Positions 35,768 through 45,857 are shown, numbered from the stretch's first letter. The stretch is DNA of 64,000 nt from Arthrobacter sp. Leaf234 (GCF_001422665.1 NZ_LMLU01000006.1:238491-302490); one strand, 5' to 3'. Notes: generated by a model not told the origin, from the letters alone. Numbers and translations: made by a program.

Positions 35768-36220
35768 CTACTCAACGGCGGGGCCTTCCTCGGGATGGGC
35801 CTTCTCCCACTCGGCCTGCAACCGGTCGCGCTCCACGTTCTCGCGGTCCACGCGCGCGCCCTGCCTCAGCCCGTAGAGCCAGGTGATCGCGAACGCGAGT
35901 CCGACGACGAACATCGCCGGCTCCAGGAAGCCGCCGGCGATGATGACGAGCTGGAGCACCCAGCCCACCGCGATACCCCACCTCTTCGTGACGACTGCAC
36001 AGGTGAACACCAGGAGGACGCTGAGGATCACACCCGAGGTCAGGATCACGGCCGGTGAGATCTCGTCACGCCGCAGCCCGAACACGGTGAGGGTGGCGAA
36101 GAAGACCACGAACGCCTCGAGCAGGAGCACGGTCGAGGCGAACATGACCTTCGTCGAGCGCCGCTTCTTTGGCATCCCGGGCCGCCACTCGCGCTGGGCC
36201 TTCGTCATGCGTCCTGCCAT
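35768..36220 (-). CDS. DUF4233 membrane protein
   Basis: 150 residues with four hydrophobic segments: VMFASTVLLLEAFVVFFATL, ISPAVILTSGVILSVLLVF, WGIAVGWVLQLVIIAGGFL and PAMFVVGLAFAITWLYGL, a basic N-terminus (KKRRSTK) and an acidic cytosolic tail. The family has no assigned function but regularly sits between folC and ndk in actinobacteria, as here (6 nt after folC). Start ATG 36220; ATG 36208 is an alternative. Confidence 0.88.
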   Translation of the reverse strand: MAGRMTKAQREWRPGMPKKRRSTKVMFASTVLLLEAFVVFFATLTVFGLRRDEISPAVILTSGVILSVLLVFTCAVVTKRWGIAVGWVLQLVIIAGGFLEPAMFVVGLAFAITWLYGLRQGARVDRENVERDRLQAEWEKAHPEEGPAVE

Positions 36221-36226
36221 GCCTGC

Positions 36227-37627
36227 CTACTTCCCTAGGAGCGTGCGGGCTTCGCCGACCACCGTGACGGAGCCGGTCACGAGGATGCCGCCGGACAGGT
36301 CGTTGTTCTGCTCGGCCTTCATGACCGCCCACTCGAGGGCGTCGTCGAGGGCCGGGAGGATGGTGATGTTCTCCTCGGCGAAGCCTGCCGAGAGAGCGGC
36401 CTGCAGGAGGTCGGCAGCCGGGACCGAGCGGGGCGAGGTGGACTGCGTCAGGCACACGTCCTCGAGGATCCCGCCCAGTTCCTCGTGGAGCTCCGCAAGT
36501 ATCCCGGCGGCATCCTTGTCCTGCAGCACCCCGATCACGAGGACCAGGCGCGAGAAGTCGAAGGCCTCGCTGATGCCCCTGGCGGCGGCGCGCGCACCGG
36601 CCGGATTGTGCGCGGCATCGACGATGATGCTCGGCGCCGTCCGGACCACTTCGAGGCGCCCCGGGGAGGTGACGGCGCGAAGGCCGTTCCGCACGAGGGT
36701 GGTGTCCAGCTCCCGCTCCCCTCCCCCGAGGAACGCCTCCACCGCGGCAACGGCGACCGCCGCGTTCTCGGCCTGGTGCTCACCGTGCAGCGGCACGAGC
36801 AGTTCTCCGTACCGTCCCGCGAGGCCCGTCAGGGACACCACCTGGCCGCCGACCGCGACCGTCCGAGACTCCACGCCGAATTCGACGCCCTCGAAACGGA
36901 ATTCCGCTCCGACCTCGCGGGCCCGTTCGAGGAGCACCTGTGCGGCATCCCGCGGCTGGATCGCGCTGAGCAGGAAGGCTCCGGGCTTGATGATGCCGGC
37001 CTTCTCCAGCGCGATGTCCTCCACCGTGTCACCGAGCAGTTCGGTGTGGTCGAGGGAGATCGGCGTGATCACGGCGACCTGGCCGTCCCCCACGTTCGTG
37101 GCGTCGGTGATCCCGCCGAGCCCCACCTCGATCACGCCGACGTCGATCGGTTCGTCGGCGAAGATCGCGAAGGCGAGGATGGTGACGCACTCGAAGTACG
37201 TCAGTCGCGGCTCACCGGCGACGAGCAGTTCGCCGTCCACGATGTCCAGATAGGGCTTGATCTCGTCCCAGACGCGGACGAACGTGCCGTCGCTCACGGG
37301 CTCACCGTCGATGCTGATGCGCTCGGTGACGCGTGACAGGTGAGGGCTCGTGAAGCGTCCGGTACGGAGGTCGTGCGCCAGCAGGATGCTCTCGATCATG
37401 CGCGCCGTCGACGTCTTGCCGTTGGTGCCGGTGATGTGGATGATCGGGAAAGACCTGTTCGGCTCCCCCAGGATCTCCATGGCGCGGTGCAGCGGGGCCA
37501 TGCGCGGTTCCATCCTGTGCTCCGGTGCGCGGCTCAGGAGCTCGGCGTAGACACTCTCCACGGAGAAGCCGTCCGCCTCCCGTCCGTTGTCCGCCGCGCC
37601 CGCCTGGGTGTCGCTGGTCTCACTCAT
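36227..37627 (-). CDS. folC: Dihydrofolate / folylpolyglutamate synthase
   Basis: 466 residues. Mur-ligase-like enzyme adding glutamate to dihydropteroate and folates. Seen: P-loop [76 protein letters not shown] (as DHTELLG...EKAGI), and [12 protein letters not shown] in the C-terminal domain. The N-terminal ~30 residues are an acidic/Gly-rich extension before [11 protein letters not shown]. Its start overlaps the ileS stop by 8 nt, so translation is coupled. Confidence 0.96.
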   Translation of the reverse strand: MSETSDTQAGAADNGREADGFSVESVYAELLSRAPEHRMEPRMAPLHRAMEILGEPNRSFPIIHITGTNGKTSTARMIESILLAHDLRTGRFTSPHLSRVTERISIDGEPVSDGTFVRVWDEIKPYLDIVDGELLVAGEPRLTYFECVTILAFAIFADEPIDVGVIEVGLGGITDATNVGDGQVAVITPISLDHTELLGDTVEDIALEKAGIIKPGAFLLSAIQPRDAAQVLLERAREVGAEFRFEGVEFGVESRTVAVGGQVVSLTGLAGRYGELLVPLHGEHQAENAAVAVAAVEAFLGGGERELDTTLVRNGLRAVTSPGRLEVVRTAPSIIVDAAHNPAGARAAARGISEAFDFSRLVLVIGVLQDKDAAGILAELHEELGGILEDVCLTQSTSPRSVPAADLLQAALSAGFAEENITILPALDDALEWAVMKAEQNNDLSGGILVTGSVTVVGEARTLLGK

Positions 37628-40600
37628 GGTCCTGCTCCTGCTTTCCTACGGTGATGCCGAACTCGGTTCCCGCGGCGTCGTCCGCGATGATGCGGAGCTC
37701 CGTCGTGAGGGTCTCGGACCGGATCAGCCCGGCGTTCGCCTCGAGCGCCTGGACCTGATGGGGTGCCACGGTGATGGTCGTGGAGATCCGGTCGCTGATC
37801 TCGAGACCCGCGTCGCGGCGGGCCTGCTGGACGGCACGGATCGCATCGCGCGCCGTGCCCTCCGCCGCAAGCTCGTCCGTCACCTCGGTGTCGAGGACGA
37901 GGAACCCGCCGCCCGGAAGGACCGTCACGGCCTTGGACGTCGCGCCGTTGCCCTCCACGACGGTGTCGAGCGTGTACTCGTGCGGCTCCAGGGCGAGGCC
38001 GCCCGCTGTCACGCCGCCGTCGTCGGACACGGACCAGTCACCGGACTTGGACGCCTTGATGACGGTCTGGACATTCTTGCCGAGGCGCGGGCCTGCTGCA
38101 CGGGCGTTGACGACGAGCCGCTGCGAGATGCCGAACTCCGCGGGCTCGGCGTCCGCCGAATCCACCAGGCGGACGCCCTTGAGGTTCAGCTCGTCGGCGA
38201 TGATCGAGGAGTACTGCCCGGACAGTGCGCCTGCACCGGGAGCGACGACGGTCAGCTCGCGCAGCGGCAGGCGCACGCGGAGGTTCGCGGCCTTCCGCAG
38301 GCTCGAGCCGACGGAACACACCTGCCGTGTCCGGTCCATCCGCTCCACGAGGTCCGGAGCAGCCGGGAACGACGCCGTGTCCGGCCAGTCGGTGAGGTGC
38401 ACCGACCGTCCGCCGGTCAGTCCACGCCAGATCTCCTCGGTGACGAGCGGCAGCAGGGGCGCTGCGGCACGGCAGACCGCTTCCAGGCACGTGTAGAGGA
38501 CGTCGAAAGCGTCGGTGTCCTCCTCGAAGAACCGCTGGCGGCTCCGGCGCACGTACCAGTTGGTGAGCGTGTCGAGGTACCGGCGCAGCGATTCGCAGGC
38601 GTCGCTGATCGTGAAGGCGTCGAGGGACGTCGTGAGGTCACGGACCAGGTTGCCGGTGTTCGCCAGGATGTAGCGGTCGATCGGCTCGGGGAGCTGCGCG
38701 GCGGCCTCGGCCGTCACGGTCTTCGCCTCGTAGCCCTGTCCTCCGTTCGCGGCGTTGGTGTACAGGCTGAAGAAGTGCCACACGTTCCAGAGGGGCAGGA
38801 TCACCTGGCGGACTCCGTCGCGGATGCCCTGCTCGGTGACCACGAGGTTGCCACCGCGGAGGATCGGCGAGGCCATGAGGAACCAGCGCATGGCGTCGGA
38901 GCCGTCGCGGTCGAACACCTCGGAGACGTCCGGGTAGTTGCGGAGGCTCTTGGACATCTTCTGGCCGTCGGAACCGAGGACGATCCCGTGGCTGATCACG
39001 TTGCGGAACGCGGGGCGGTCGAACAGCGCCGTGGACAGGATGTGCAGCATGTAGAACCAGCCGCGTGTCTGCCCGATGTACTCGACGATGAAGTCGGCAG
39101 GATTGTGCGTGTCGAACCACTGCCCGTTCTCGAACGGGTAGTGAACCTGGCCGTAGGGCATCGAGCCGGAATCGAACCAGACGTCCAGCACGTCCTCGAC
39201 CCGACGCATGGTCGAGCGGCCGGTCGGATCGTCCGGGTTCGGCCGGGTCAGGTCGTCGATGAACGGACGATGCAGATCCACCTCGCCCTGCTTGTTCAGC
39301 GGCAGCCGGCCGAAGTCGGCCTGCAGCTCGGCGAGGGATCCGTAGACGTCGGTCCTCGGGTACTCGGGATCGTCGGACTGCCACACGGGGATGGGGCTTC
39401 CCCAGAAGCGGTTGCGGCTGATGGACCAGTCGCGCGCATTGGAGAGCCAGGTGCCGAACTGGCCGTCCTTGACGTTACCGGGGATCCAGGTGATGTCCTG
39501 GTTGAGCTCCACCATGCGGTCGCGGATCTTGGTGACCTCGACGTACCAGGAGGACACGGCGCGGTAGATCAGCGGGTTGCGGCAGCGCCAGCAGTGCGGG
39601 TAGCTGTGCACGTAGCTGGCCTGCCGGACGAGCCGGCCCTCGGACTTCAGTACGCGGGTGATGTGCCGGTTCGCCTCGAAGACCTGCAGCCCCACGATCT
39701 CGGCCAGCGGACCGCGCCCGAACATCGGCAGGAACTTCGCGCCCTCGTCGACCGAGAGGATGACCTGGATGCCGGCCTCCTCGCAGATCTTCTGGTCCTC
39801 CTCGCCGTAGGCGGGGGCCTGGTGCACGAGGCCCGTTCCGTCCGTCGTCGTGACGTAGTCCGCCACGAGGATGCGGAAGGCGTTGCGGTAGCCGCCCTCC
39901 TCCGGGTCGGCGAGGTAGTCCCACAGCGGCTCATAGGTGAGGCCCTCGAGCTCGGTGCCCCGGTACCGCGCTGTGACGGCGTCGCGTGCGGCGGCGGCAT
40001 CGGCGAAACCGAGGTCCTTGGCGTAGTTCCCCAGCAGGTCCTCGGCGATCAGGTAGCGTCCGGCCCTGCCGTCGCGCACGGCCTCGACGACGGCGTAGGT
40101 GATGTCCGGCCCGACGGCGAGCGCCGCGTTGGTGGGCAGGGTCCACGGAGTGGTGGTCCAGGCGAGGGCCTGCACGCCGGCGAGGTCCTTCGACAGCTGC
40201 GAATCGCCGACGAGGAGCGGGAACGTGACGGTGACGGTCTGGTCCTGGCGGTCCTGGTACACGTCCTCGTCCATGCGGAGTTCATGGTTGGACAGCGGGG
40301 TCTCGTCGTTCCAGCAATAGGGCAGAACGCGGTAGCCGTTGTACGTCAGACCCTTCTCGTGGAGCGTCTTGAACGCCCAGAGGACCGACTCCATGTACTC
40401 CGGGTTGAGCGTCTTGTAGTCGTTGTCGAAGTCCACCCAGCGGGCCTGGCGCGTCACGTAGTCACGCCACTCCCCCGCGTACTTCATGACGGAGGCACGT
40501 GCGGCATCGTTGAAGTTGTCGATGCCCATGGCGACGATCTGCTGCTTGTCCGTCATCCCGAGCTGCTTCATGGCTTCGAGTTCTGCGGGCAACCCATGGG

Positions 40601-40916
40601 TGTCCCAGCCGAAGCGGCGCTCGACGCGGTGCCCACGCTGGGTCTGGTAGCGGCCCACGAGATCCTTGGCGTACCCGGTCAGGAGGTGCCCGTAGTGCGG
40701 GAGTCCGTTCGCGAAGGGGGGCCCGTCGTAGAACACGAACTCGTTGGCGCCGTCGTCGCCGGCGTCCCGCTGGTCGATGGAGGCCTGGAAGGTCCCGTCC
40801 TGCTCCCAGTAGCGGAGGACGCGCTCCTCGAGGTCCGGGAAGCGCGGCGACGGGCCGTGCGGCTGGTTCGCCCCGTTCTCGTCGGGTGACACGGCTTTGG
40901 GGTAGATCTGCGGCAT
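37620..40916 (-). CDS. ileS: Isoleucyl-tRNA synthetase (long, eukaryote-like type)
   Basis: 1098 residues. Class Ia synthetase. Seen: [18 protein letters not shown] (HIGH motif as HYGH), the CP1 editing domain with [14 protein letters not shown] and [47 protein letters not shown], the KMSKS loop [13 protein letters not shown], and anticodon-binding helices ([14 protein letters not shown]). Length and HYGH version match the IleRS2 type, which in known cases tolerates mupirocin. Start ATG 40916 chosen; ATG 40925 is in frame three codons earlier but abuts ACAGG. A T-box leader lies directly upstream. Confidence 0.96.
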   Translation of the reverse strand: MPQIYPKAVSPDENGANQPHGPSPRFPDLEERVLRYWEQDGTFQASIDQRDAGDDGANEFVFYDGPPFANGLPHYGHLLTGYAKDLVGRYQTQRGHRVERRFGWDTHGLPAELEAMKQLGMTDKQQIVAMGIDNFNDAARASVMKYAGEWRDYVTRQARWVDFDNDYKTLNPEYMESVLWAFKTLHEKGLTYNGYRVLPYCWNDETPLSNHELRMDEDVYQDRQDQTVTVTFPLLVGDSQLSKDLAGVQALAWTTTPWTLPTNAALAVGPDITYAVVEAVRDGRAGRYLIAEDLLGNYAKDLGFADAAAARDAVTARYRGTELEGLTYEPLWDYLADPEEGGYRNAFRILVADYVTTTDGTGLVHQAPAYGEEDQKICEEAGIQVILSVDEGAKFLPMFGRGPLAEIVGLQVFEANRHITRVLKSEGRLVRQASYVHSYPHCWRCRNPLIYRAVSSWYVEVTKIRDRMVELNQDITWIPGNVKDGQFGTWLSNARDWSISRNRFWGSPIPVWQSDDPEYPRTDVYGSLAELQADFGRLPLNKQGEVDLHRPFIDDLTRPNPDDPTGRSTMRRVEDVLDVWFDSGSMPYGQVHYPFENGQWFDTHNPADFIVEYIGQTRGWFYMLHILSTALFDRPAFRNVISHGIVLGSDGQKMSKSLRNYPDVSEVFDRDGSDAMRWFLMASPILRGGNLVVTEQGIRDGVRQVILPLWNVWHFFSLYTNAANGGQGYEAKTVTAEAAAQLPEPIDRYILANTGNLVRDLTTSLDAFTISDACESLRRYLDTLTNWYVRRSRQRFFEEDTDAFDVLYTCLEAVCRAAAPLLPLVTEEIWRGLTGGRSVHLTDWPDTASFPAAPDLVERMDRTRQVCSVGSSLRKAANLRVRLPLRELTVVAPGAGALSGQYSSIIADELNLKGVRLVDSADAEPAEFGISQRLVVNARAAGPRLGKNVQTVIKASKSGDWSVSDDGGVTAGGLALEPHEYTLDTVVEGNGATSKAVTVLPGGGFLVLDTEVTDELAAEGTARDAIRAVQQARRDAGLEISDRISTTITVAPHQVQALEANAGLIRSETLTTELRIIADDAAGTEFGITVGKQEQDHE

Positions 40917-40925
40917 GAATCTCAT

Positions 40926-41203
40926 CCTGTGTACGGCGGCGTGGGTGGAGCAGGAGTCCTGCCGTGAGGACGGTTGCCGGGCCCGCCGCCACCGGTTGCC
41001 TGACCGGTGCCGGGAGCACCGCACCCGCGGTACCACCTCACTTGCCGCCGTCGCCGCCGTGCCGCTCGCTGCGGTCACGAGGGCTGGGCTGCCGCTCGTT
41101 ACGGGCTGTCACGGGCCTGCCCGTCCGGTTCTACTGGTCCGCCCTGAGGCGTCCGTTCTTCCGGAAGCTCGCCGGTGATGGCCGGGTCGATGCTTGTGCG
41201 CCC
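40926..41203 (-). promoter_or_regulatory. T-box leader of ileS (isoleucine tRNA-sensing riboswitch)
   Basis: On the minus strand the leader contains the T-box core GGTGGTACCGCG (41037-41026) about 100 nt before the start codon, and upstream a stem-I region with CCGGCCATCACCGGCGAGC, in which ATC (41179-41177) is the expected isoleucine specifier codon. CTCAGGGCGGACCAGTAGAA follows, the AGTAGAA-type element of actinobacterial leaders. No T-run terminator follows the T-box, which fits the translational type known from actinobacterial ileS: uncharged tRNA-Ile would expose the ribosome binding site. Confidence 0.85.
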
Positions 41204-41233
41204 AGTCTAGCCCCGGGCGGAAATCGTTGTCGA
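41204..41233 (-). promoter_or_regulatory. Probable ileS promoter
   Basis: On the minus strand TCGACA (41233-41228), 18-bp spacer, TAGACT (41209-41204). The start of transcription would fall just upstream of the T-box stem I, in good agreement with the leader. Confidence 0.65.
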
Positions 41234-41347
41234 AAGGTGTGCGCGAGGAGAAGCAAGGGCCGGGGGGCTGCGGAACGGGCGTTGTGCCGCGCGGGCGGTC
41301 TTGGCAGGGTGGGGGGCACCCGGCCGCTACAGGATGGACACCGCCGC

Positions 41348-42676
41348 ATGTCGAGTCCCGCACTTCCCACCGCTTCCGCGCTCGATACGGGACGGCTCCT
41401 GCTCGGGGTGTTCCTGCCCACCGTCGCCAAGGGGCCGATCATCCGACGGCCCTGGGCGGTCGGGTTGGCGGCGCGCCTCGATCTCGACACGAGGGCCGTC
41501 GGGATCGTGACGACGATCCACGCGAAGTACCCCACCGGTCCGCTCCTGCTGAAGGTGCCCCTGCGGAAGCAGGCCATCGTGCTGGCGCCCGAGGACGCCA
41601 ACGCCCTCCTCGCCGCGTCGCCAGAGCCCTTCTCCCCGGCGAGCAGCGAGAAGAAAGCCGCGCTGTCCCATTTCCAGCCCCACAACGTCCTCATCTCCCG
41701 AGGGCCGGTCCGTACCGTCCGCCGTGCCCTGTAGGAACAGGTCCTGGACACTGACCACCCCGTGCACCATCTGGCGGACCGCTTCGTGCCCGTGGTCGAG
41801 GAGGAGATGCGGCAGCTGCTGGCCGAGGCTGCACGTGGGGGCTCACTGCCCTGGGACGATTTCCTCGACGCCTGGTACCGGGTGGTCCGTCGGGTGGTGT
41901 TCGGCGACCACGCGCGGGACGACAAGGACCTGACCGCGATGATCATCCGGTTGCGGAAGGACGGTACCTGGGCCTTCCTGAGGCCAAAGCGGCGGAAGGT
42001 GCGGACGGCGTTCCTCCGGCGGGTGGCCGACGAAGTGGCCGACGCCGAACCCGGCAGCCTCGCCGCGGTCATGGCAGCCGCCCCGAAGGGCGACGGCGCC
42101 GAGCCGGCGGAGCAGGTACCCCAGTGGCTCTTCGCCTTCGACCCGGCAGGGATGGCGGCCTTCCGGGCGCTGACCGTGTTCGCGACACATCCGGAGGCGA
42201 TGGCTGCCGCCCGCCGCGAGGCGGACGCGGACACCTCCGGGCGCCGGTTCCTCCCCTACCTGCGCGCGAGCATCCTGGAGTCGCTGCGGCTCTGGCCGAC
42301 GACACCGATGATCCTGCGACAGAGCACGCGGCCCGTGGAGTGGGCTGACGGGACGATGCCGGCGGACTGCGGCGTCCTGCTCTACGCGCCGTACTTCCAC
42401 CGCGACGACCGCCATCTGCGGGACGCGCACGGTTTCTCGCCGGAGCGCTGGCTGACCGACGAGGACGACGGCTGGCCGCTCGTCCCCTTCAGCGACGGAC
42501 CGGTGGTGTGCCCCGGCAAGCAGCTCGTGCTCCTGCTGACGAGCGCGGCGCTGGCTTTCGTCGTCGGCGATCACGACCTGCGCGTGGGGCGGGGGCAGCA
42601 CCTCGATCCGTCGCATCCACTGCCCGGAACCCTGGACAACTACTCCGTGGCGCTGAGCGTGTCGCCACGCTCCTGA
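41348..42676 (+). pseudogene. Cytochrome P450 interrupted by one in-frame TAG
   Basis: One continuous frame of 442 sense/stop codons broken only by TAG at 41732-41734, between VRTVRRAL and EQVLDTDHPVHHLADRF. Both halves belong to one P450: first part DTGRLLLGVFLPTVAKGPII, SEKKAALSHFQPHN; second part the K-helix ExxR in ILESLRLW, SPERWL, and the heme loop PFSDGPVVCPGKQLVL with the cysteine ligand. The I-helix reads FAFDPAGMAAFRAL, without the usual acid-threonine pair. ATG 41348 follows AGGATGG. Either a very recent pseudogene, a base-call error or, least likely, stop read-through. The 128-residue first part alone cannot bind heme; the second part has no good start before 41762. Confidence 0.85.
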
Positions 42677-42686
42677 GGCAGGACGC

Positions 42687-43001
42687 CTAGAGGTCTGCGG
42701 CGATCTCCCGCAGGGCGGCCAGGTGACTCCGCCAGACCGCATGGCCCTCCTTCGTGGCCTTGAGCCACGTCCGCGGGCGCTTGCCGATGAACCCCTTGCG
42801 CACCTTCACGTAGCCCGCGGTCTCCAGCGCAGTCACCTGCTTGCTGAGCACGGAGTCGGAGACCTGGAGGTGGTCACGCAGGGTCGCGAAGTCGAACTCC
42901 TCCGTCTGCGCCAGCGCGGCCATGAGCGAGAACCGCACGGGATGACCGAGCGTTTCCGCGAGGAGATGCCGCGGATGGGCCGGCGTGTCCTGCGTGCTCA
43001 T
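42687..43001 (-). CDS. Winged-helix transcriptional regulator (HTH_34/ArsR-like)
   Basis: 104 residues. Entirely a winged-helix domain: LAETLGHPVRFSLMAALAQ, FATLRDHLQVSDSVLSKQV (recognition helix), ALETAGYVKVRKGF and GKRPRTWLKATKEG (wing), as in small dimeric regulators that control a membrane protein gene beside them. No metal-binding Cys/His motif, so the signal is unknown. Its start overlaps the upstream membrane-protein stop by 4 nt (ATGA). Two 8-bp palindromes upstream of the operon are a likely binding site. Confidence 0.85.
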   Translation of the reverse strand: MSTQDTPAHPRHLLAETLGHPVRFSLMAALAQTEEFDFATLRDHLQVSDSVLSKQVTALETAGYVKVRKGFIGKRPRTWLKATKEGHAVWRSHLAALREIAADL

Positions 43002-43447
43002 CGTCGTGCCTCGTAGAGGGCGCACCCGGCCGTCAGGAGCGTCAGTGCTGCGGCGTGGGCGGCGGCGAAGCCGAGATCGCCCACGAACACGGAGCCGGCG
43101 AGGATGATGCCCGCGACCCACAGGACGCTCCATCCTCCGATGTACAGGCCCCAGCGCGCCCCGAACCCGCGCTTGGCCGTCTGCGCGAAGACCAGAGCCA
43201 TGGTGACGAAGATGGCGAGCCAGACGAGCATCGCACCCATCGGCAGGACGATCGAGGCACCGGGGATCTGTGCCGCGTAGGCCAGGGCGATGACGCCGAG
43301 CGAGGAGATGGCGCCGAGCCCGAGCAGCAGGCTGATCTGCGGCCAGCCCGCGCCGGTCCGGACGCTCCCGCCGATCTGGTCCGCCTGGGCGAGGAGCCTC
43401 CGGGCCTGGTCGGCGTCCGGTGCGGTCGGCATGTCGGTCTCGTTCAT
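42998..43447 (-). CDS. Four-helix membrane protein of unknown function
   Basis: 149 residues. Soluble N-terminus of about 45 residues (DADQARRLLAQADQIGGSV), then four hydrophobic segments: ISLLLGLGAISSLGVIALAY, SIVLPMGAMLVWLAIFVTMA, LYIGGWSVLWVAGIILAGSV and AAAHAAALTLLTAGCAL. No transporter motif. ATG 43447 has GGGGGA before it. Coupled to the winged-helix regulator, a common two-gene arrangement in actinobacteria where the regulator controls both. Confidence 0.75.
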   Translation of the reverse strand: MNETDMPTAPDADQARRLLAQADQIGGSVRTGAGWPQISLLLGLGAISSLGVIALAYAAQIPGASIVLPMGAMLVWLAIFVTMALVFAQTAKRGFGARWGLYIGGWSVLWVAGIILAGSVFVGDLGFAAAHAAALTLLTAGCALYEARR

Positions 43448-43487
43448 GGTGTCCCCCTGCTGAGAAGTGATGATGATCCACTCTCGC

Positions 43488-43514
43488 AACTAGTTTCCAG
43501 TTTGGCAAGTACTT
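43488..43514. promoter_or_regulatory. Paired palindromes, candidate site of the winged-helix regulator
   Basis: AACTAGTT (43488-43495) and AAGTACTT (43507-43514), two perfect 8-bp palindromes differing only at the C/G pair, with centres 19 bp apart, 41-67 bp upstream of the membrane-protein start. Spacing of nearly two helical turns suits two regulator dimers. Confidence 0.5.
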
Positions 43515-43551
43515 TCGCATGGTGGAATGCTTCAGGGGCGCGGATTCACCG

Positions 43552-44544
43552 TCATCGGCTGGGCGACACCGCGTCACCAGGCCGGCCCGTCGGAAGCAGC
43601 ACTCGCAACGCTGAAGGATCGACGCTCACCGTCATGGGCAACGGACCCACGAGTTCACCGTCGGCATAGACGTTCAGCTCCCGGTCCGCGCTGATCGAGA
43701 TGACGCGGCCGCGTCGGGAGCTGACGCCGGGCCGCCCCAGGTGGCGCCCCCGGTAGGAGAGCAGGTAGACGACGACGACGTGCGCGATCGAGGACTTCCC
43801 GAGGGAAACCACATTGAGGAGTCCGTCGTCGATCTCGGCGTTCGGACAGATCCGGAGTCCCCCGCCGTACTGGCCGAGCCCGCCGACGGCGGCGAACCAC
43901 CCTGTGAAGGAGCGCTCCTGGCCGTCGACGCCCACCGTCAACGTCACATCGCGCCATGCTCGGAGGGCCCTGATTCCGCCGTACAGGTAGACGAACGGTC
44001 CGAGGGGGAACCGGGCCGCGTTGCCGTACTCGTTGGCCAGTGCGTCGAAGCCCGCGTGGGCCACCCCGAGGAAGGGGCGTCCGTTGACGAGGCCCACATC
44101 GATCGACCGGACACTCAGCTCGCGTATCGCCCGCACGGCGCGCACGGGATCGAGGGGAAGTCCGAGCCTCCTGACGGTGTCGTTGCCGCGTCCACCGGCC
44201 AGCGGCAGCACCACGGCACCGGAGACCCTCGCGCCCGCCGCCACGGCTCCGAGGAAGCCGTCGCCGCCGAGGGCGGCCACGATCGTTCCCTCCGCAGCAC
44301 GTCGGGCGCACTGCGTGGCCTCGGCGAGACTTCCGGTCATCACGACGACCGGCGAGAAGCCCTGCTGCCGCAGGGCGTCCGCGACCGATGGTCCGAGGCG
44401 CCCGGCACGCCCGCGGCCGGCGGTGGGATTCACGAGGAGGAGCACCGCCGGTGATCCCGGTCGTCGGGTATCAGGCGCCGGGCCGGGACGGCCCGGACCG
44501 AGCATCGCGCGGACCCGCCGGAGCAGATCGGTCAGGGACGGCAC
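43552..44544 (-). CDS. Diacylglycerol/lipid kinase family protein
   Basis: 330 residues. DAGK catalytic domain: LLLVNPTAGRGRAG, IVAALGGDGFLGAVAAG with the GGDG nucleotide motif, LPLAGGRGNDTVRRLGLP where the family usually has GTxND (a Gly-Arg insertion in the loop), IDVGLVNGRPFL and the C-terminal strand domain NAEIDDGLLNVV. It phosphorylates a lipid or sphingoid-like alcohol in the cytosolic membrane face. 7 nt after the SDR gene on the same strand, so probably the SDR and kinase are co-transcribed. Confidence 0.9.
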   Translation of the reverse strand: MPSLTDLLRRVRAMLGPGRPGPAPDTRRPGSPAVLLLVNPTAGRGRAGRLGPSVADALRQQGFSPVVVMTGSLAEATQCARRAAEGTIVAALGGDGFLGAVAAGARVSGAVVLPLAGGRGNDTVRRLGLPLDPVRAVRAIRELSVRSIDVGLVNGRPFLGVAHAGFDALANEYGNAARFPLGPFVYLYGGIRALRAWRDVTLTVGVDGQERSFTGWFAAVGGLGQYGGGLRICPNAEIDDGLLNVVSLGKSSIAHVVVVYLLSYRGRHLGRPGVSSRRGRVISISADRELNVYADGELVGPLPMTVSVDPSALRVLLPTGRPGDAVSPSR

Positions 44545-44551
44545 CGGCAGG

Positions 44552-45349
44552 TCAGCTCGACCGCAGCACCTTGTGGTTCGCCGCCTGCGCCAGCGGCCGG
44601 AGGACGAGCTGATCGATGTTCACGTGGTGCGGGGTATTCAGGGTGAAGGCGACGGCTGCGGCGACGTCGTCGGCCGTCAGCGGGTTCGCCACGCCCGCGT
44701 AGACCTTGTCGGCAGCGCCCTGGTCGCCGCCGAGGCGGTTCAGAGAGAACTCCTCGGTGTGCACCATGCCGGGCGACACCTCGATGACGCGGATATTGTT
44801 CTCTGCCTCTTCGAGGCGGAGCGCTCGTGCCATGGACTGCTGTGCCGCCTTGACCCCGCAGTAGCCGGCGCCGCCCTCGTAGGCGGCGATCGCGGCGGTG
44901 GACGTGAGGAACAGGACACTTCCCTGGCCGCCGTCACGCAGCGCCGGGAGCAGTGCCCGCGTCATGCGCAGGGAGCCGAGCACGTTGACGTCGTACATCC
45001 GCTGCCAGTCCGCCGTGGTGGTGTCCAGAACGCGGTCAGCACCGAACGCGCCGCCTGCGTTGTTGATCAGGGCATGGACCGGTCCCGCAGCCGTCACCTC
45101 CGCGGCGAACGCCTCGACGGACACCTGATCGGCGACGTCGAGGGCGAGCGGGACGGCTCCCGTCTCGTCCGCGAGCGCCTGAAGACGGTCGATGCGGCGG
45201 GCCGCGGCGACGACATCCCACCCGTCACGGCGGAGCGCACGGACCGTGGCGGCACCGATACCGGAACTGGCTCCGGTGACGACGGCGCGCAGTGCGGACG
45301 GGGCGGGATCGGCGGGAGCGCCGAGCTGCGGGGAAGAGGTCTCAGTCAT
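44552..45349 (-). CDS. Short-chain dehydrogenase/reductase
   Basis: 265 residues, all SDR motifs intact: VVTGASSGIGAATVRAL, AARRIDRL (Arg residues suggest NADP), ALDVAD, LINNAGGAFG, FLTSTAAIAAYEGGAGYCGVKAA with catalytic Ser, Tyr and Lys, and VSPGMVHTE. ATG 45349 matches the family start. Lies 78 bp downstream of a MerR-family regulator on the same strand. Substrate not predictable. Confidence 0.93.
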   Translation of the reverse strand: MTETSSPQLGAPADPAPSALRAVVTGASSGIGAATVRALRRDGWDVVAAARRIDRLQALADETGAVPLALDVADQVSVEAFAAEVTAAGPVHALINNAGGAFGADRVLDTTTADWQRMYDVNVLGSLRMTRALLPALRDGGQGSVLFLTSTAAIAAYEGGAGYCGVKAAQQSMARALRLEEAENNIRVIEVSPGMVHTEEFSLNRLGGDQGAADKVYAGVANPLTADDVAAAVAFTLNTPHHVNIDQLVLRPLAQAANHKVLRSS

Positions 45350-45427
45350 GGGCCCACTGTAATCATCCCGTCCCGGCTCCGCCGCCGGATGTGGAGGGTC
45401 GCCCACCGCACCGGGACTCCGCCGGTG

Positions 45428-45790
45428 CTAGTACTGCCGGAGTCGTTCGATGAACTCGTCGGCGCGCTCGAGCGTCAGGGCGAGCTTCTCGCGCCTCTCC
45501 TCGGCGGAGGATCGGAAGACGTCCAGGGCCACGTGCAGCCGTGTCCGCTCATCGGGGTCCTCCTCCACGTCCAGGGCGTCGGTGACCGCGAGCAGTTCCT
45601 GCATCTCGTCGAGGGTGAACCCGAGTGGCTTCATGCGCCGGATCAGCACCAGCCGGCTCGCGTCGGTCTCCGTGTAGACGCGGAAGCCACCCTCGGTGCG
45701 GCCGGTGGCCGGCAGGATGCCGACATCGTCGTAGTGCCTGATCGTGCGCAGCGAAAGGCCGGTCCGCTCGGCCAGCTCACCGATGTGCAT
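45428..45790 (-). CDS. MerR-family transcriptional regulator
   Basis: 120 residues. N-terminal MerR winged helix: HIGELAERTGLSLRTIRHYDDVG, then RVYTETDASRLVLIRRMKPLGFTLDEMQELL, and a C-terminal dimerisation helix (RREKLALTLERADEFIERL). No effector domain or metal-binding cysteines beyond the helix, so the inducer is unknown. ATG 45790 has GGGAGG upstream; a GTG at 45844 is in frame but without family sequence. A perfect dyad (45858-45881) lies in its promoter, as for self-regulated MerR genes. Confidence 0.9.
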   Translation of the reverse strand: MHIGELAERTGLSLRTIRHYDDVGILPATGRTEGGFRVYTETDASRLVLIRRMKPLGFTLDEMQELLAVTDALDVEEDPDERTRLHVALDVFRSSAEERREKLALTLERADEFIERLRQY

Positions 45791-45857
45791 CGTCCTCCCT
45801 GCGGGAGAACCGTGTGCGTCCTTCGTTCCGGGCACGGTCACCACCCTTTCACGAAGA

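Noticed and set aside
37587..40889. A 1100-codon open frame on the strand opposite ileS
   Set aside because: Mirror image of ileS caused by high GC in codon third positions; the translation is low-complexity (Asp/Gly/Val/Arg-rich) with no family motifs, while ileS has all its motifs.
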